From Bacillota bacterium (GTDB lineage Bacteria; Bacillota; Bacilli; Paenibacillales; Paenibacillaceae), in assembly GCA_023391635.1 (NCBI GenBank), contig JAEWAQ010000061.1:57723-121722 (forward strand): a stretch of 64,000 nucleotides of DNA, given 5' to 3'. The translations under genes and the position numbers were made by a program. The notes below the pieces were generated by a model, which saw nothing but the letters and a program-made list of their open reading frames with translations, was not told the DNA's origin and did not search any database. Position 1 is the stretch's first letter. Every line of letters begins with the position of its first letter. Positions 24,913-34,085 of this stretch are shown piece by piece.

Positions 24913-27279
24913 ATGGGCATGATCCGCTTATTCGGGAACCGCAAATACTTGCAGCGCATTCTGTTATATTTCAACCTGTCAGCCGTCGGCGTGCTGATTC
25001 TTTTTTCGTTCTCTTACTACTTCTACTCCAAGGACATCGTCCTGCGGACGCAGCAGGAAGCCAACGAGCGGGTGCTGTCCCAGATCAAATACAATATCAA
25101 CTACTTGAACGAGATCGTGCAAAACATCGCGATCATGATGAGCTTCGACAAGAGCATGATTTATTTGATGAACGCCAAGGAGCCGGATCCGTTCACGAAG
25201 TTCCAGACGCTTCGCATGCTGGATACGGTCGCGGACTCCACCTCCTTCGTCGATTCGATCGCCGTTTACAGCAGCGCGGCCGAACAGCTGTATATCGGAG
25301 GAGCGGGCAAATGGTCGCGGGCGCACCAGGACGAGCTGCGCCGAATGACGCTCGACCGTCTGCGGCAATCCTCCCCTTCCCCGAGCGGCAGGCTCATGCC
25401 GATGAAGACGGATGATCGCAGTCCGAACGTAGATTTGTTTTCCTTCTTCGTGCTGGAAAGCCACCCGACGGGCGGCGGCCTTCCGAACGCCGTTATCGTG
25501 AATATAAGGCCGCAATGGATATTCGACAATATCTCGCATTTGAACGAGCTGGCCAATCCCCGGGACGGCATTATCGTGCTGGACCAGGAAGGGAAAATGA
25601 TGGCCTACCACGATGGCGGGAGCAGTCCGGGCGAAGACAATCGGCTGGATCTGGCCGCGATCGGGTCCCCGGAACGAACCGGCGATTCCGGGCCCTGGTC
25701 GATACGTCGCTACGACGGACGCAAATATTTTGTTTCCGAAATGAGTATCGGCTTGAACGACTGGAGACTTGTCAGTATTTTATCCTACGAGAAGGTCATG
25801 GGGCAGATGGAGTCGTTCCGCAATATCTCGTTCCTGCTGATCGGAATCGCGCTGATCGCTTCGATCGTGTTGTCCGTCGCGGCCGGAAACCGGCTGTACA
25901 AGCCGATCGGCAAGCTGACCGACCTGTTCGCGCGGCATTCCGCGCATCGGGGTCAGGCGCCCGTCACCCGGGATGAGATGAGCTATATATCAGGCGTCTA
26001 CCGGAATACGTTGAACGAGCTGAAACATGCCAATCAGGAGGAACGGAAAAATCAACGCATCGTACACGATTATCGGCTGCGGCGCTGGATCACCGACAGC
26101 GGCACCGTTACGGAACAGGAGCTTCTGGCGTGCGCGGAAGCGGACCCGTTACTGTTTCCCGAAGAGGACGAGCGGCCGTCATGGAGATTGGCCGTTATAG
26201 CTCCCGACTCTCCGCCCGCGCCGTCCACGATTCCGGAAGAGCTATATCGGTTTGCCGTATGCAACATTACGGAAGAGACGCTCTCTCGGAAACATCCTGC
26301 CCGAGTGTTGGATATGAAGAATGAATTCATCGTCGCCGTCATCCGGCTGACGGGCGACAACGCCGATCCGGACGACCTGCGGGACCTGCTTAGGGAAGCG
26401 ATCGACACGTGCAACCGGTATTATCAGCGGACGTTCTCAAGTTCGATCAGCGGGCCCGTGTCGGATTACAAAGCTATCAGCGGCGCCTACCATTCCACGG
26501 TTCAGCAATTGATGTACCGCCTGCTATTCGGACGCGGTTCGGTCATTTCCCCCGAGGATGTGGCGGACAACTTGGAACGACAAGATGCCGCGATTCCGCT
26601 GGAATGGGAGAAGAAGCTGGGCGAGGCGATCCGCTCGAAGGAGATCAAAGCCATTCGTGCCGCGCTGGACAAGTGGTTCTCGGCAATCGCTACATTCCCA
26701 TACGACTACATGACGTTCTCTGTTCAGCAGATCGTGCTCGTGATCAAGCAGTTGCTGAGGGAGCCTGCCTTTCAAGGACACATAGATCCGATCGAAATGC
26801 AGACGCTCGGCGCCAAGGTAATTCGTTCGGACACGCTGGCGGATATGAGGGATAAAGTCGAACAGTTCCTGGAACAGCTTTGCCAAGCGGGGCAAAGCCC
26901 GGAGAAAGAAGATAAAAACCGGATCATCGTCGACGCGATCAAGGAATTCGTGGAGAAGAACGCGCTGGACGCCAATTTAAGCCTGCAGATGATCGCCTCC
27001 AATTTCAAGATGTCCACGGCTTACGTCGGACGCATCTTCAAGCAATACGAGAATCTGTCTGTCGGCGATTACATTAACGGCCATCGGCTGGACAAGGCGC
27101 GGGCGATGCTGCTGGACAGCGATTACAGCGTCAAGGAGATCGCCGATTATCTCAGCTTCAACAACTCAAGTTATTTCATCACGTTGTTCAAGAAGCGATA
27201 CGGCGTGACACCCAAGGAATTCCGCCTGAACGCGGCGTTGAGCGACGGGGGAGGTTCGCCTGGCGGCGCGCAAGATTGA
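24913..27279 (+). CDS. Membrane-bound AraC regulator with extracellular dCache-like sensor
   Basis: A 788-residue protein. TM1 is about residues 17-37, the extracellular sensing region about 40-300, TM2 about 303-325, then a HAMP-like linker, and two AraC helix-turn-helix motifs at the C-terminus (LSLQMIASNFKMSTAYVGRIFK; VKEIADYLSFNNSSYFITLFKK). It thus links sensing of an outside ligand to DNA binding without a separate kinase. ATG 24913 is chosen; the frame is open back to 24214 only by chance through the permease gene. It likely controls the importer genes from 27437. Confidence 0.88.
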   Translation: MGMIRLFGNRKYLQRILLYFNLSAVGVLILFSFSYYFYSKDIVLRTQQEANERVLSQIKYNINYLNEIVQNIAIMMSFDKSMIYLMNAKEPDPFTKFQTLRMLDTVADSTSFVDSIAVYSSAAEQLYIGGAGKWSRAHQDELRRMTLDRLRQSSPSPSGRLMPMKTDDRSPNVDLFSFFVLESHPTGGGLPNAVIVNIRPQWIFDNISHLNELANPRDGIIVLDQEGKMMAYHDGGSSPGEDNRLDLAAIGSPERTGDSGPWSIRRYDGRKYFVSEMSIGLNDWRLVSILSYEKVMGQMESFRNISFLLIGIALIASIVLSVAAGNRLYKPIGKLTDLFARHSAHRGQAPVTRDEMSYISGVYRNTLNELKHANQEERKNQRIVHDYRLRRWITDSGTVTEQELLACAEADPLLFPEEDERPSWRLAVIAPDSPPAPSTIPEELYRFAVCNITEETLSRKHPARVLDMKNEFIVAVIRLTGDNADPDDLRDLLREAIDTCNRYYQRTFSSSISGPVSDYKAISGAYHSTVQQLMYRLLFGRGSVISPEDVADNLERQDAAIPLEWEKKLGEAIRSKEIKAIRAALDKWFSAIATFPYDYMTFSVQQIVLVIKQLLREPAFQGHIDPIEMQTLGAKVIRSDTLADMRDKVEQFLEQLCQAGQSPEKEDKNRIIVDAIKEFVEKNALDANLSLQMIASNFKMSTAYVGRIFKQYENLSVGDYINGHRLDKARAMLLDSDYSVKEIADYLSFNNSSYFITLFKKRYGVTPKEFRLNAALSDGGGSPGGAQD

Positions 27280-27365
27280 TACGATGTTCGAATTTTGAGA
27301 TGCGCGTTGCTACGATATCGCTTTTTTAGGATGTTCATGAATTATCGTCCCATGCCATGATGGAC

Positions 27366-27407
27366 GGGCGGATTGATGGGGGAGCCAATTGCCAAGCCGA
27401 TCCGCCC
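27366..27407. promoter_or_regulatory. Inverted repeat upstream of the second importer
   Basis: GGGCGGAT (27366-27373) and ATCCGCCC (27400-27407) are inverted, 26 bp apart, and end about 30 bp before the permease start. No T-tract follows, so it is more likely an operator or mRNA stem than a terminator. The core GGCGGAT/ATCCGCC is the same as in the repeat at 14886-14924. Confidence 0.4.
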
Positions 27408-27436
27408 ACTATCATCGAGGAAAGGAGGACGCCCTC

Positions 27437-28411
27437 ATGAACCGGTCCGATACGGGCACATCGATCGCCGATATCGCCGGGAAGAACGGAAAGCCTAACG
27501 CCAAGTCCCGCCCGAAGCTGCGCAGCGGCGACAAGGAGCTGAGTTTGCTCTCGCTTCCCGCGGTCATCTACATCTTCGTCTTCAGCTACTTGACGATGTT
27601 CGGCGTCATTATCGCCTTCAAGAACTACCGTTACGACAAGGGGATATGGGGGAGCGAGTGGATCGGGCTCGATAACTTTCGGTTTTTCTTTATCTCCGAG
27701 AAAGCGTTCATCGTGACCCGCAACACGATTCTGTACAACGTTTGGTTCTGGGTCGTGACGACGTTCTGCGCCTTGCTTGTGGCGATCCTGCTGAACGAGA
27801 TCTCGCGAAGATGGAGCAAATATTATCAGACGGTCATGTTCCTGCCCACCTTCGTCTCCTGGGTTGTCATCATGTTTCTGGTGCAGATGTTCCTGGATCA
27901 TGATAACGGATTCGTTAATCGTACGCTGTTGTCGATCAGCGGCGATCGGGTACGCTGGTACTTGGAACCGGCCTACTGGCCGTTCATTCTGACTTTGGCG
28001 CATCTGTGGAAGTCGATCGGCTTTTCCGCACTCGTGTATTACGCGGGCATCGTCGCCATCGATCCTTCTTACTACGAAGCGGCCAAAATGGACGGGGCTA
28101 CCCGGTTTCAGATGGTGCGCAAGATCACGATTCCGATGCTCGCTCCGCTCATCACGATCCTGCTCATCATGACGATCGGCAGCATGTTCCGCGGGGACTT
28201 CGGCCTGCACTACTTCGTGTCGAACAATTCGCCGCTCTTGTACAACACGGTCGATATTATCGACACTTTCGTCTACCGTGCGCTGGCAGTCAGCGGAGAC
28301 ACTTCGATGGCGGCGGCCGTCGGGCTGTACCAATCGCTGGTCGGATTCGTCCTGGTCGTGGCAGCCAACTATACCGTTCGGCGAATCAACGAGGAAAATT
28401 CTTTGTGGTAG
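27437..28411 (+). CDS. LplB-type ABC importer permease
   Basis: A 324-residue permease with a soluble 35-residue N-terminal extension, then six hydrophobic segments (PAVIYIFVFSYLTMFGVIIAF first). The EAA loop is EAAKMDGATRFQMVRKITIPM. AAAGGAGG lies about 8 bp before ATG 27437; earlier in-frame starts have no site. It opens the second importer operon, 157 bp after the AraC gene. Confidence 0.9.
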   Translation: MNRSDTGTSIADIAGKNGKPNAKSRPKLRSGDKELSLLSLPAVIYIFVFSYLTMFGVIIAFKNYRYDKGIWGSEWIGLDNFRFFFISEKAFIVTRNTILYNVWFWVVTTFCALLVAILLNEISRRWSKYYQTVMFLPTFVSWVVIMFLVQMFLDHDNGFVNRTLLSISGDRVRWYLEPAYWPFILTLAHLWKSIGFSALVYYAGIVAIDPSYYEAAKMDGATRFQMVRKITIPMLAPLITILLIMTIGSMFRGDFGLHYFVSNNSPLLYNTVDIIDTFVYRALAVSGDTSMAAAVGLYQSLVGFVLVVAANYTVRRINEENSLW

Positions 28412-28424
28412 GAGGCTGACACCC

Positions 28425-29327
28425 ATGACGGCATCGACATCCGCCTTATCGGACCGCAAAGCAGGCAACATCGTGATTCATGTCATCTTCATCCTGCTTT
28501 CGGTCGCGATCATCGCGCCGTTCCTGTTGATCGTATCCGTCTCTTTGACGGACGAGAAGGCATTGGCGCAGTTCGGGTACACCTTCATCCCGAGCAAGTT
28601 CAGCCTGCTCGCTTACGATTTCGTGCTGCAAACGCCCGATGTCGTGCTAAGAGCCTATAGCAACACCATTTTCATTACCGCTTCCGGAACCGTGCTGAGT
28701 TTACTGTTAACAAGCATGGTGGCGTACACCATTTCCCGCAGGGATTACCGATGGCGAGTTCCCTTAACGGTGTATATCTTCTTTACGATGCTGTTCTCCG
28801 GAGGGCTCGTGCCATTCTACATCTTGATGACGCAATATTTGCAGTTGAAGGACACGTTGTGGGCGATCATCCTGCCGGGCATGCTGTCTCCGTTCTACGT
28901 GCTCATCATGAAGGGCTTCATGAGCAAAATCCCTTACGAGCTCATCGAATCCGCGAAGGTGGACGGGGCCAGCGAATGGCGCATCTTCTTCCGCATGATC
29001 CTGCCGCTGTCCACGCCGGCGCTGGCGACGCTCGGACTGTTCATCGCGTTCAATTACTGGAACGAATGGTTCAACGCGATGCTGTTCATCGACAACGACA
29101 GGTGGGTGCCGCTGCAGCTGCTGCTCGTGCGGATCATGAATACGCTCGACTTTCTCCGCAACAACAGCCAATATATTCAAAGCCTGGGACTGGACATGAG
29201 CCAGCTCCCCAACGAGTCGATGCGGATGGCGCTGGTCATCCTGGTCGCCGGCCCGATGATGTTCGTGTTTCCGTTCTTCCAGAAATACTTCGTGCAAGGC
29301 ATGACGGTTGGCTCGCTTAAAGGATAA
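28425..29327 (+). CDS. LplC-type ABC importer permease
   Basis: A 300-residue permease with six hydrophobic segments. The EAA loop region is ESAKVDGASEWRIFFRMILPL and the C-terminus ends FFQKYFVQGMTVGSLKG. TAGGAGG precedes ATG 28425, 13 bp after the partner permease. Confidence 0.9.
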   Translation: MTASTSALSDRKAGNIVIHVIFILLSVAIIAPFLLIVSVSLTDEKALAQFGYTFIPSKFSLLAYDFVLQTPDVVLRAYSNTIFITASGTVLSLLLTSMVAYTISRRDYRWRVPLTVYIFFTMLFSGGLVPFYILMTQYLQLKDTLWAIILPGMLSPFYVLIMKGFMSKIPYELIESAKVDGASEWRIFFRMILPLSTPALATLGLFIAFNYWNEWFNAMLFIDNDRWVPLQLLLVRIMNTLDFLRNNSQYIQSLGLDMSQLPNESMRMALVILVAGPMMFVFPFFQKYFVQGMTVGSLKG

Positions 29328-29354
29328 TTCGACCATTCATGGAGGGGTACGCAA

Positions 29355-30866
29355 ATGAATAGAAGCAGATGGATTGGCATTATGGCGATATGCGCGGTTC
29401 TGCTATTATCGGCATGCGGCGGCAATAACGGGGGGTCTTCGGCAACCGGTAGCTCGGCCCCGCCGGCTTCCGCGCCTTCGTCCGGAGGCGAAGGGGGAGC
29501 AAGCGGGCTATCCGAAGTCGAGCTTACTTGGTATTATGGCGTTGCGCAAGTGCCGCCCGACCAGCAGCTGATCGAAGACGAAGTCAACAAGATCGTCAAA
29601 TCGAAAATAAACGCTATCGTCAAATTGAAGCCGATCGATTTCGGCAGCTATACGACAAAGCTCAACACGGCAAGCGCCGCGGGTGAAAAGTTCGACCTTG
29701 TATGGACGGCCAGTTGGGCATTCAACTACGACCAGAACGTCAAGAAGGGAGCATTTCTGCCACTGGACAAGCTGCTGGACGAGTACGCGCCGGAGACGAA
29801 GAAGGCGATCCCGGATTTTACCTGGAACGCGACGAAGCATTTGGGCGAGATCTATGCGGTTCCGAACTATCAGACCGTCGCATCCCGCTATGGCATCAAC
29901 GTCTTCAAGGAGCATGCGGACAAGTACGGGCTTGACGTGAACGCCGTCAAGAAATACGAGGATCTGGAGCCGTTCTTCGAACAGATCAAGCAGAACGAGC
30001 CCGGCATTATCCCGTTCATGCTCGCAGGCCCGCTGACCAAGTTCCACCCCAACGTCTACGGCTATGACGAGTGGGGCGTGAAGATCGGAGACGAATCGCT
30101 CAAGACGAACACGCTCGACAAGACACCGGAATATCAACAGTTCGCCGAATTGATGCACCGCTGGTTCGAGAAAGGCTACATCAATGAAGACGCGTCCACC
30201 GTCAAGCAGATCGACTCCAGCTATATCGGCAAGTTCGCCGCTTCGATCGAGTATACGATGAAGCCGGGGTACGAGGCGGAGCTCAAGGCGAAGAACGGAG
30301 GAAGAGAAGTCATCGGCATCCCGCTGACGGACGTCACGACGAGCCGGACGAATAATATCGCGACGTTGACGGCGATCAGCCGCACTTCCGCGAACCCGGA
30401 ACGCGCCATGATGCTTATCGAGTTGGTCAATACGGACCGGGAACTGTTCAACCTGCTCAGCTTCGGCATGGAGGGCAAGCATTACGAGAAACTGGACGAC
30501 AACACGGTCAAAGTCGATCCGAACGGCGGCTATACCGCTTCCAACTGGGTGTTCGGCAACGTGTTCAACGGCTATCTGATCGAAGGCCAGGCGCCGGACA
30601 CGTGGGAAGTGACCCGCGAGATGAACGAATCGGCCGTCGTGCCGCCCTCGTTCGGGTTCAACTTCGACGATACGGCCGTCAAGGCGGAATATGCCAACGT
30701 GGCCGCCCTCAAGGCGGAATATGAGCCGCTTCTGCTCACCGGAACGGTGGACCCGGCCGAGTATATGCCCGAATATCTGGATAAATTGAGGAAGGCCGGC
30801 ATCGATAAGGTGCAGGAAGAGCTGCAGCGGCAATTGGACGCCTGGGCAGCGGAGAATAAGAAATAG
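29355..30866 (+). CDS. Extracellular solute-binding lipoprotein of the second importer
   Basis: A 503-residue binding protein: signal peptide with lipobox LLLSAC (Cys near residue 20), Gly/Ser/Ala/Pro linker, then a large two-lobe binding domain ending in a helical tail (ELQRQLDAWAAENKK). It contains a DUF3502-like C-terminal region found in some LplA-type proteins (FGFNFDDTAVKAEYANVAALKAEYEPLL). GGAGGG precedes the ATG. Unlike the first importer, here the binding protein is last in the operon. Confidence 0.9.
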   Translation: MNRSRWIGIMAICAVLLLSACGGNNGGSSATGSSAPPASAPSSGGEGGASGLSEVELTWYYGVAQVPPDQQLIEDEVNKIVKSKINAIVKLKPIDFGSYTTKLNTASAAGEKFDLVWTASWAFNYDQNVKKGAFLPLDKLLDEYAPETKKAIPDFTWNATKHLGEIYAVPNYQTVASRYGINVFKEHADKYGLDVNAVKKYEDLEPFFEQIKQNEPGIIPFMLAGPLTKFHPNVYGYDEWGVKIGDESLKTNTLDKTPEYQQFAELMHRWFEKGYINEDASTVKQIDSSYIGKFAASIEYTMKPGYEAELKAKNGGREVIGIPLTDVTTSRTNNIATLTAISRTSANPERAMMLIELVNTDRELFNLLSFGMEGKHYEKLDDNTVKVDPNGGYTASNWVFGNVFNGYLIEGQAPDTWEVTREMNESAVVPPSFGFNFDDTAVKAEYANVAALKAEYEPLLLTGTVDPAEYMPEYLDKLRKAGIDKVQEELQRQLDAWAAENKK

Positions 30867-30884
30867 AACATAACCGCATCATTT

Positions 30885-30926
30885 TTGACGCGGCTCCTGC
30901 AAATGATGATGCGGGGGCCGTGTTTT
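30885..30926 (+). terminator. Probable terminator of the second importer operon
   Basis: ACGCGGCTCC (30891-30900) can pair with GGGGCCGTGT (about 30914-30923) and the run TTTT follows. A competing stem CCGCATCAT with ATGATG..GCGG overlaps it. Pairing is imperfect. Confidence 0.5.
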
Positions 30927-31086
30927 GCGTACGCACAAACTTTGCATCGTTTGCGCTGATGAACAGTCGGCGGTCGCTCGAGTACGAATTGATTTCGTAG
31001 AGACGATCGGCACGGCAGCCAGCGAGGAAGAAGTGGCGTAATGCCAAGCTATTCCTTTACAATTGTACAGAGAGGGGGGCGCGGCG

Positions 31087-31920
31087 ATGAACGGACCGCA
31101 AGCGTGGCCCGGCTGCGATGAGGATATCAAGCAATTCATCATGCAGTTGGCCGAGCGTCTGAAGCAAGGACTGGGAGAGCGTCTGACGGGCATTTACCTG
31201 CACGGTTCGTTGGCGATGGGCAGCTACTATCGTCCAAAAAGCGATTTCGATTTGATCGTCGTTGTGGATCGCCGATTGGAGGCCGATTTGGCGGAAGCGG
31301 TTGGCGTTGCCGTTGCCGGCGAATCGGCCCGAAGACCGACGACGGGCAATATCGAGCTAAGCGTCATCACAGCCGAAACAGCCAAGCGATTGCCCATTCC
31401 GACGCCTTATGAAGTTCACTACAGCACGACGTGGCATCACAAGATTTTGAATCGTGAGGTAGACTACAGTCTCGAGCGTACGGATGCGGACTTGGCTTCT
31501 CACTTGACTTATGTAGGGAAGCGGGGAATTTGCTTGTACGGCCGTCCGATCGCCGACACTTTCGGACTCGTACCCCGGACGCATTTCATGAACGCCGTTC
31601 TGGACGATTTCGAGTGGATTGTGGAAGATGAGCATATTGTGGAATCGCCGTACTATGGCATCTTGAACATTTGTCGTGTTCTTCGGCTGTTTAGCGAAGA
31701 GGGCGAGGCTGTGCACAGCAAGGACGAAGGCGGGGAATGGGGACTTGAACGCTTGCCTGCGGACTATCATCCGCTGATTCGGCAAGCACTCGACATTTAT
31801 CGATCCTCGGAGGCAGTGACGGAGGAAGACAGGAAGACGGGCGGCAAACGGTGGGAGCGGGCCGAACTGCTTTCTTTTCGGGATTTCGCTCGCGCAGCGC
31901 GGCAATCGTTTGGAAAATAA
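31087..31920 (+). CDS. Aminoglycoside-type nucleotidyltransferase (AadA-like)
   Basis: A 277-residue protein with the nucleotidyltransferase core IYLHGSLAMGSY (G40, S41) and the metal Asp pair D53 and D55 in PKSDFDLIVVV. The C-terminal helical half (about 140-277) resembles the substrate domain of ANT(3'')/ANT(9) enzymes (HFMNAVLDDFEWIVEDE; YYGILNICRVLRLFSEEG). Such enzymes add AMP to spectinomycin or streptomycin, but chromosomal homologues are often not resistance genes. GAGGGGGG precedes ATG 31087. It has no resistance-island neighbours. Confidence 0.8.
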   Translation: MNGPQAWPGCDEDIKQFIMQLAERLKQGLGERLTGIYLHGSLAMGSYYRPKSDFDLIVVVDRRLEADLAEAVGVAVAGESARRPTTGNIELSVITAETAKRLPIPTPYEVHYSTTWHHKILNREVDYSLERTDADLASHLTYVGKRGICLYGRPIADTFGLVPRTHFMNAVLDDFEWIVEDEHIVESPYYGILNICRVLRLFSEEGEAVHSKDEGGEWGLERLPADYHPLIRQALDIYRSSEAVTEEDRKTGGKRWERAELLSFRDFARAARQSFGK

Positions 31921-32207
31921 GGAGGAAATGAACAAACTGCAGCTTCCGCACTTTATAACGTTAATACTTTTTAATTGTTATATTTTTATTTTATCGTATA
32001 GAGTAATATCTGCGCGGAGAAAGCTTAAACAGATTAATATCAGTTCCCTAAGTCAACTTTGTTTTTTCTGGGTAGTTATTCTATAGTATGTATTCCAGAA
32101 TTAGCAACTTTGAAGGATTGATTTTCGTCTTAATACTGTATAGGATAAATCCATGACTGTTTTCACGAACATAGAGAGAAGGGGCTGAAGCCCCACGGAG
32201 AGGGGGA
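31921..32207. promoter_or_regulatory. AT-rich intergenic region with a candidate promoter for the LTA synthase gene
   Basis: The stretch is far richer in A and T than its surroundings. TTGATT (32118-32123) and TAGGAT (32141-32146) with a 17-bp spacer form a weak promoter candidate. A small hairpin GGGGCT-GA-AGCCCC lies at 32181-32194, just before the ribosome site. No gene is seen. Confidence 0.4.
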
Positions 32208-34085
32208 TTGGAATTTACCGCCATGAACAAATTTATTGCTAGGCTGCCATTCGTGTTCTTCTCGTTGGTGCTGTTATTGAAGAGCGGGCTGGCGTATCTC
32301 GTCGTATTCGATACACCGGCTGCATGGCTCTGGAAGCCGCTGCTGAAGGAATTGCCGTTTATCTGGATGATTTTCTGCCTGATTGAATATTTCGCGACCA
32401 AGCGCAAGATTATGGCGTACATGATCGTCAATCTGCTGCTGACCGGACTTATATTCGCCGTTATCATGTATTACCAATATTATGGCGTTATTGTCACATA
32501 CCATGCGCTCGACCAGGTAAACCAGGTGACAGCCGTCACCAACAGCGTCTTCTCGCTGCTGCATCCTTATTATTTGCTCATTTTCACCGATATCATCCTC
32601 TTGATCGCCCTGAGCTTTCGGAAACAGACGAGGAAGCTGTGGACGGTCGCGGCATCCCGCCCTGCGCGCAGAAGCGTCGTGACCGCCGTGTTCGCCGTTT
32701 CCTTCGCGGTGTGCGTATTCAACGTCGTGCCGAATCGGGCGAGTATGAACGAGATCAAGAAGGCGGAAGAGATGGGTATTTTGGGCTACGAGGCCTACAC
32801 GATTCTGGCGGAACAGGCCGAAGAGCCGGTCGAAGCCAAGCAGATTACGCAGCAATCCGTTAATCGGCTCAAAGGAATCGGCGCGCCCGAAACTTCCTAT
32901 TTTCAAGGTTTGGCTCAAGGCAAGAACGTCATTCTCGTGCAGATGGAGTCGATGCAGAACTTCCTGATCGATCTGAAGATCGACGGGCAAGAAGTGACGC
33001 CCAATCTGAACAAGCTGGCGCACGGCAATTTCTACGTTCCCGGATTTTATCAGCAAGTCGGCCAGGGCAACACATCGGATGCGGAATTCGTTGTCAATAC
33101 GTCGTTCTACGTTCCTCCACGGGGAGCCGCCTCAGGGGAATACGTCGGCAAGAGCTTGCCCAGCATGCCGAAGCTGTTCCAGTCGCACGGATACGATACC
33201 GCGACTTTCCATACGAATATCGTGGAGTTCTGGAACCGGGGCGAGCTCTACAAGGCGCTCGGCTTCGACCGGTATTACGATCAGCAGTTTTTCGGCGAGG
33301 ACGACAAGGTTTTCTTCGGTTCGTCGGATGAGGTGCTGTATCGCAAGACCAGCGAGGAACTGGCACGCATGAACGATGCCGACAGCCCGTTCTATGCCCA
33401 TGTGATCAGTATGAGTGCGCATCACCCGTTTACGATTCCCGCAGAGAAATACAAGATGGAGCTGCCGGAGCGATACGGGAATACGCTGGTAGGCGACTAT
33501 ATCCGCTCTCAGAATTACGCCGACTATGCGCTGGGACAGTTCATGGATGAACTGAAAGCGAATGGCGTATGGGAGGATAGTCTGATCGTCGTATACGGCG
33601 ACCATCTGGGGCTGCCAATGTTCTCGCTGGATCGCAAAGAGAAGGCGTTGATGGAGGAAATTTACGGCCGGGAATACGGCTACACGGATATGATCAATAT
33701 TCCGTTGATTATGGCCGGGGACGGCCTCACCTATCCCCGTGTGTTCGACCAGATCGGCGGCCAGGTAGACTTGCTGCCGACGATCGCGAATCTGATGGAT
33801 TTTCCGCTGGAAGAGCAGCTGCACTTCGGTCAGGACTTGTTCAATCAGACGTACAATCTGCTTCCGCAGCGCTATTATTTGCCTTCGGGGTCGATCGTCA
33901 GCGGCGAGGTGCTGTTCATCCCCGGCAACGATTACGACGACGGCACGAAGTATCCGTTGAAAGGATCGCAAAACGGGGCGGCGGGCGTGACGGAAGCGGA
34001 GTACGACCAAGCGCTCGACTTGCTGCGTTATTCAGATAGCTATATCCGTCAGTTGCCGGATGTGCCGGCAGCTTCGGACGACTGA
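32208..34085 (+). CDS. LTA synthase family protein (membrane sulfatase-fold phosphotransferase)
   Basis: A 625-residue protein. The N-terminal 175 residues hold about four or five hydrophobic segments; the rest is an extracellular sulfatase-fold domain. The likely catalytic Thr is in GQGNTSDAEF near residue 287; the metal-site regions are VQMESMQNF, FHTNIVEFWNRGELYKALGF, YGDHLG and SAHHPF. Such enzymes polymerise glycerol phosphate to make lipoteichoic acid. TTG 32208 has GGAG 7 bp upstream; ATG 32223 is the alternative. Its last 37 bases overlap the convergent lipase gene. Confidence 0.88.
   Translation: MEFTAMNKFIARLPFVFFSLVLLLKSGLAYLVVFDTPAAWLWKPLLKELPFIWMIFCLIEYFATKRKIMAYMIVNLLLTGLIFAVIMYYQYYGVIVTYHALDQVNQVTAVTNSVFSLLHPYYLLIFTDIILLIALSFRKQTRKLWTVAASRPARRSVVTAVFAVSFAVCVFNVVPNRASMNEIKKAEEMGILGYEAYTILAEQAEEPVEAKQITQQSVNRLKGIGAPETSYFQGLAQGKNVILVQMESMQNFLIDLKIDGQEVTPNLNKLAHGNFYVPGFYQQVGQGNTSDAEFVVNTSFYVPPRGAASGEYVGKSLPSMPKLFQSHGYDTATFHTNIVEFWNRGELYKALGFDRYYDQQFFGEDDKVFFGSSDEVLYRKTSEELARMNDADSPFYAHVISMSAHHPFTIPAEKYKMELPERYGNTLVGDYIRSQNYADYALGQFMDELKANGVWEDSLIVVYGDHLGLPMFSLDRKEKALMEEIYGREYGYTDMINIPLIMAGDGLTYPRVFDQIGGQVDLLPTIANLMDFPLEEQLHFGQDLFNQTYNLLPQRYYLPSGSIVSGEVLFIPGNDYDDGTKYPLKGSQNGAAGVTEAEYDQALDLLRYSDSYIRQLPDVPAASDD

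Noticed and set aside
30925..31041. 39-codon frame starting TTG 30925, ending EEEVA
   Set aside because: It has coding-like composition near its end but starts inside a probable terminator, has no ribosome site and matches no family I recognise. It may be a gene fragment, but the evidence is too thin.
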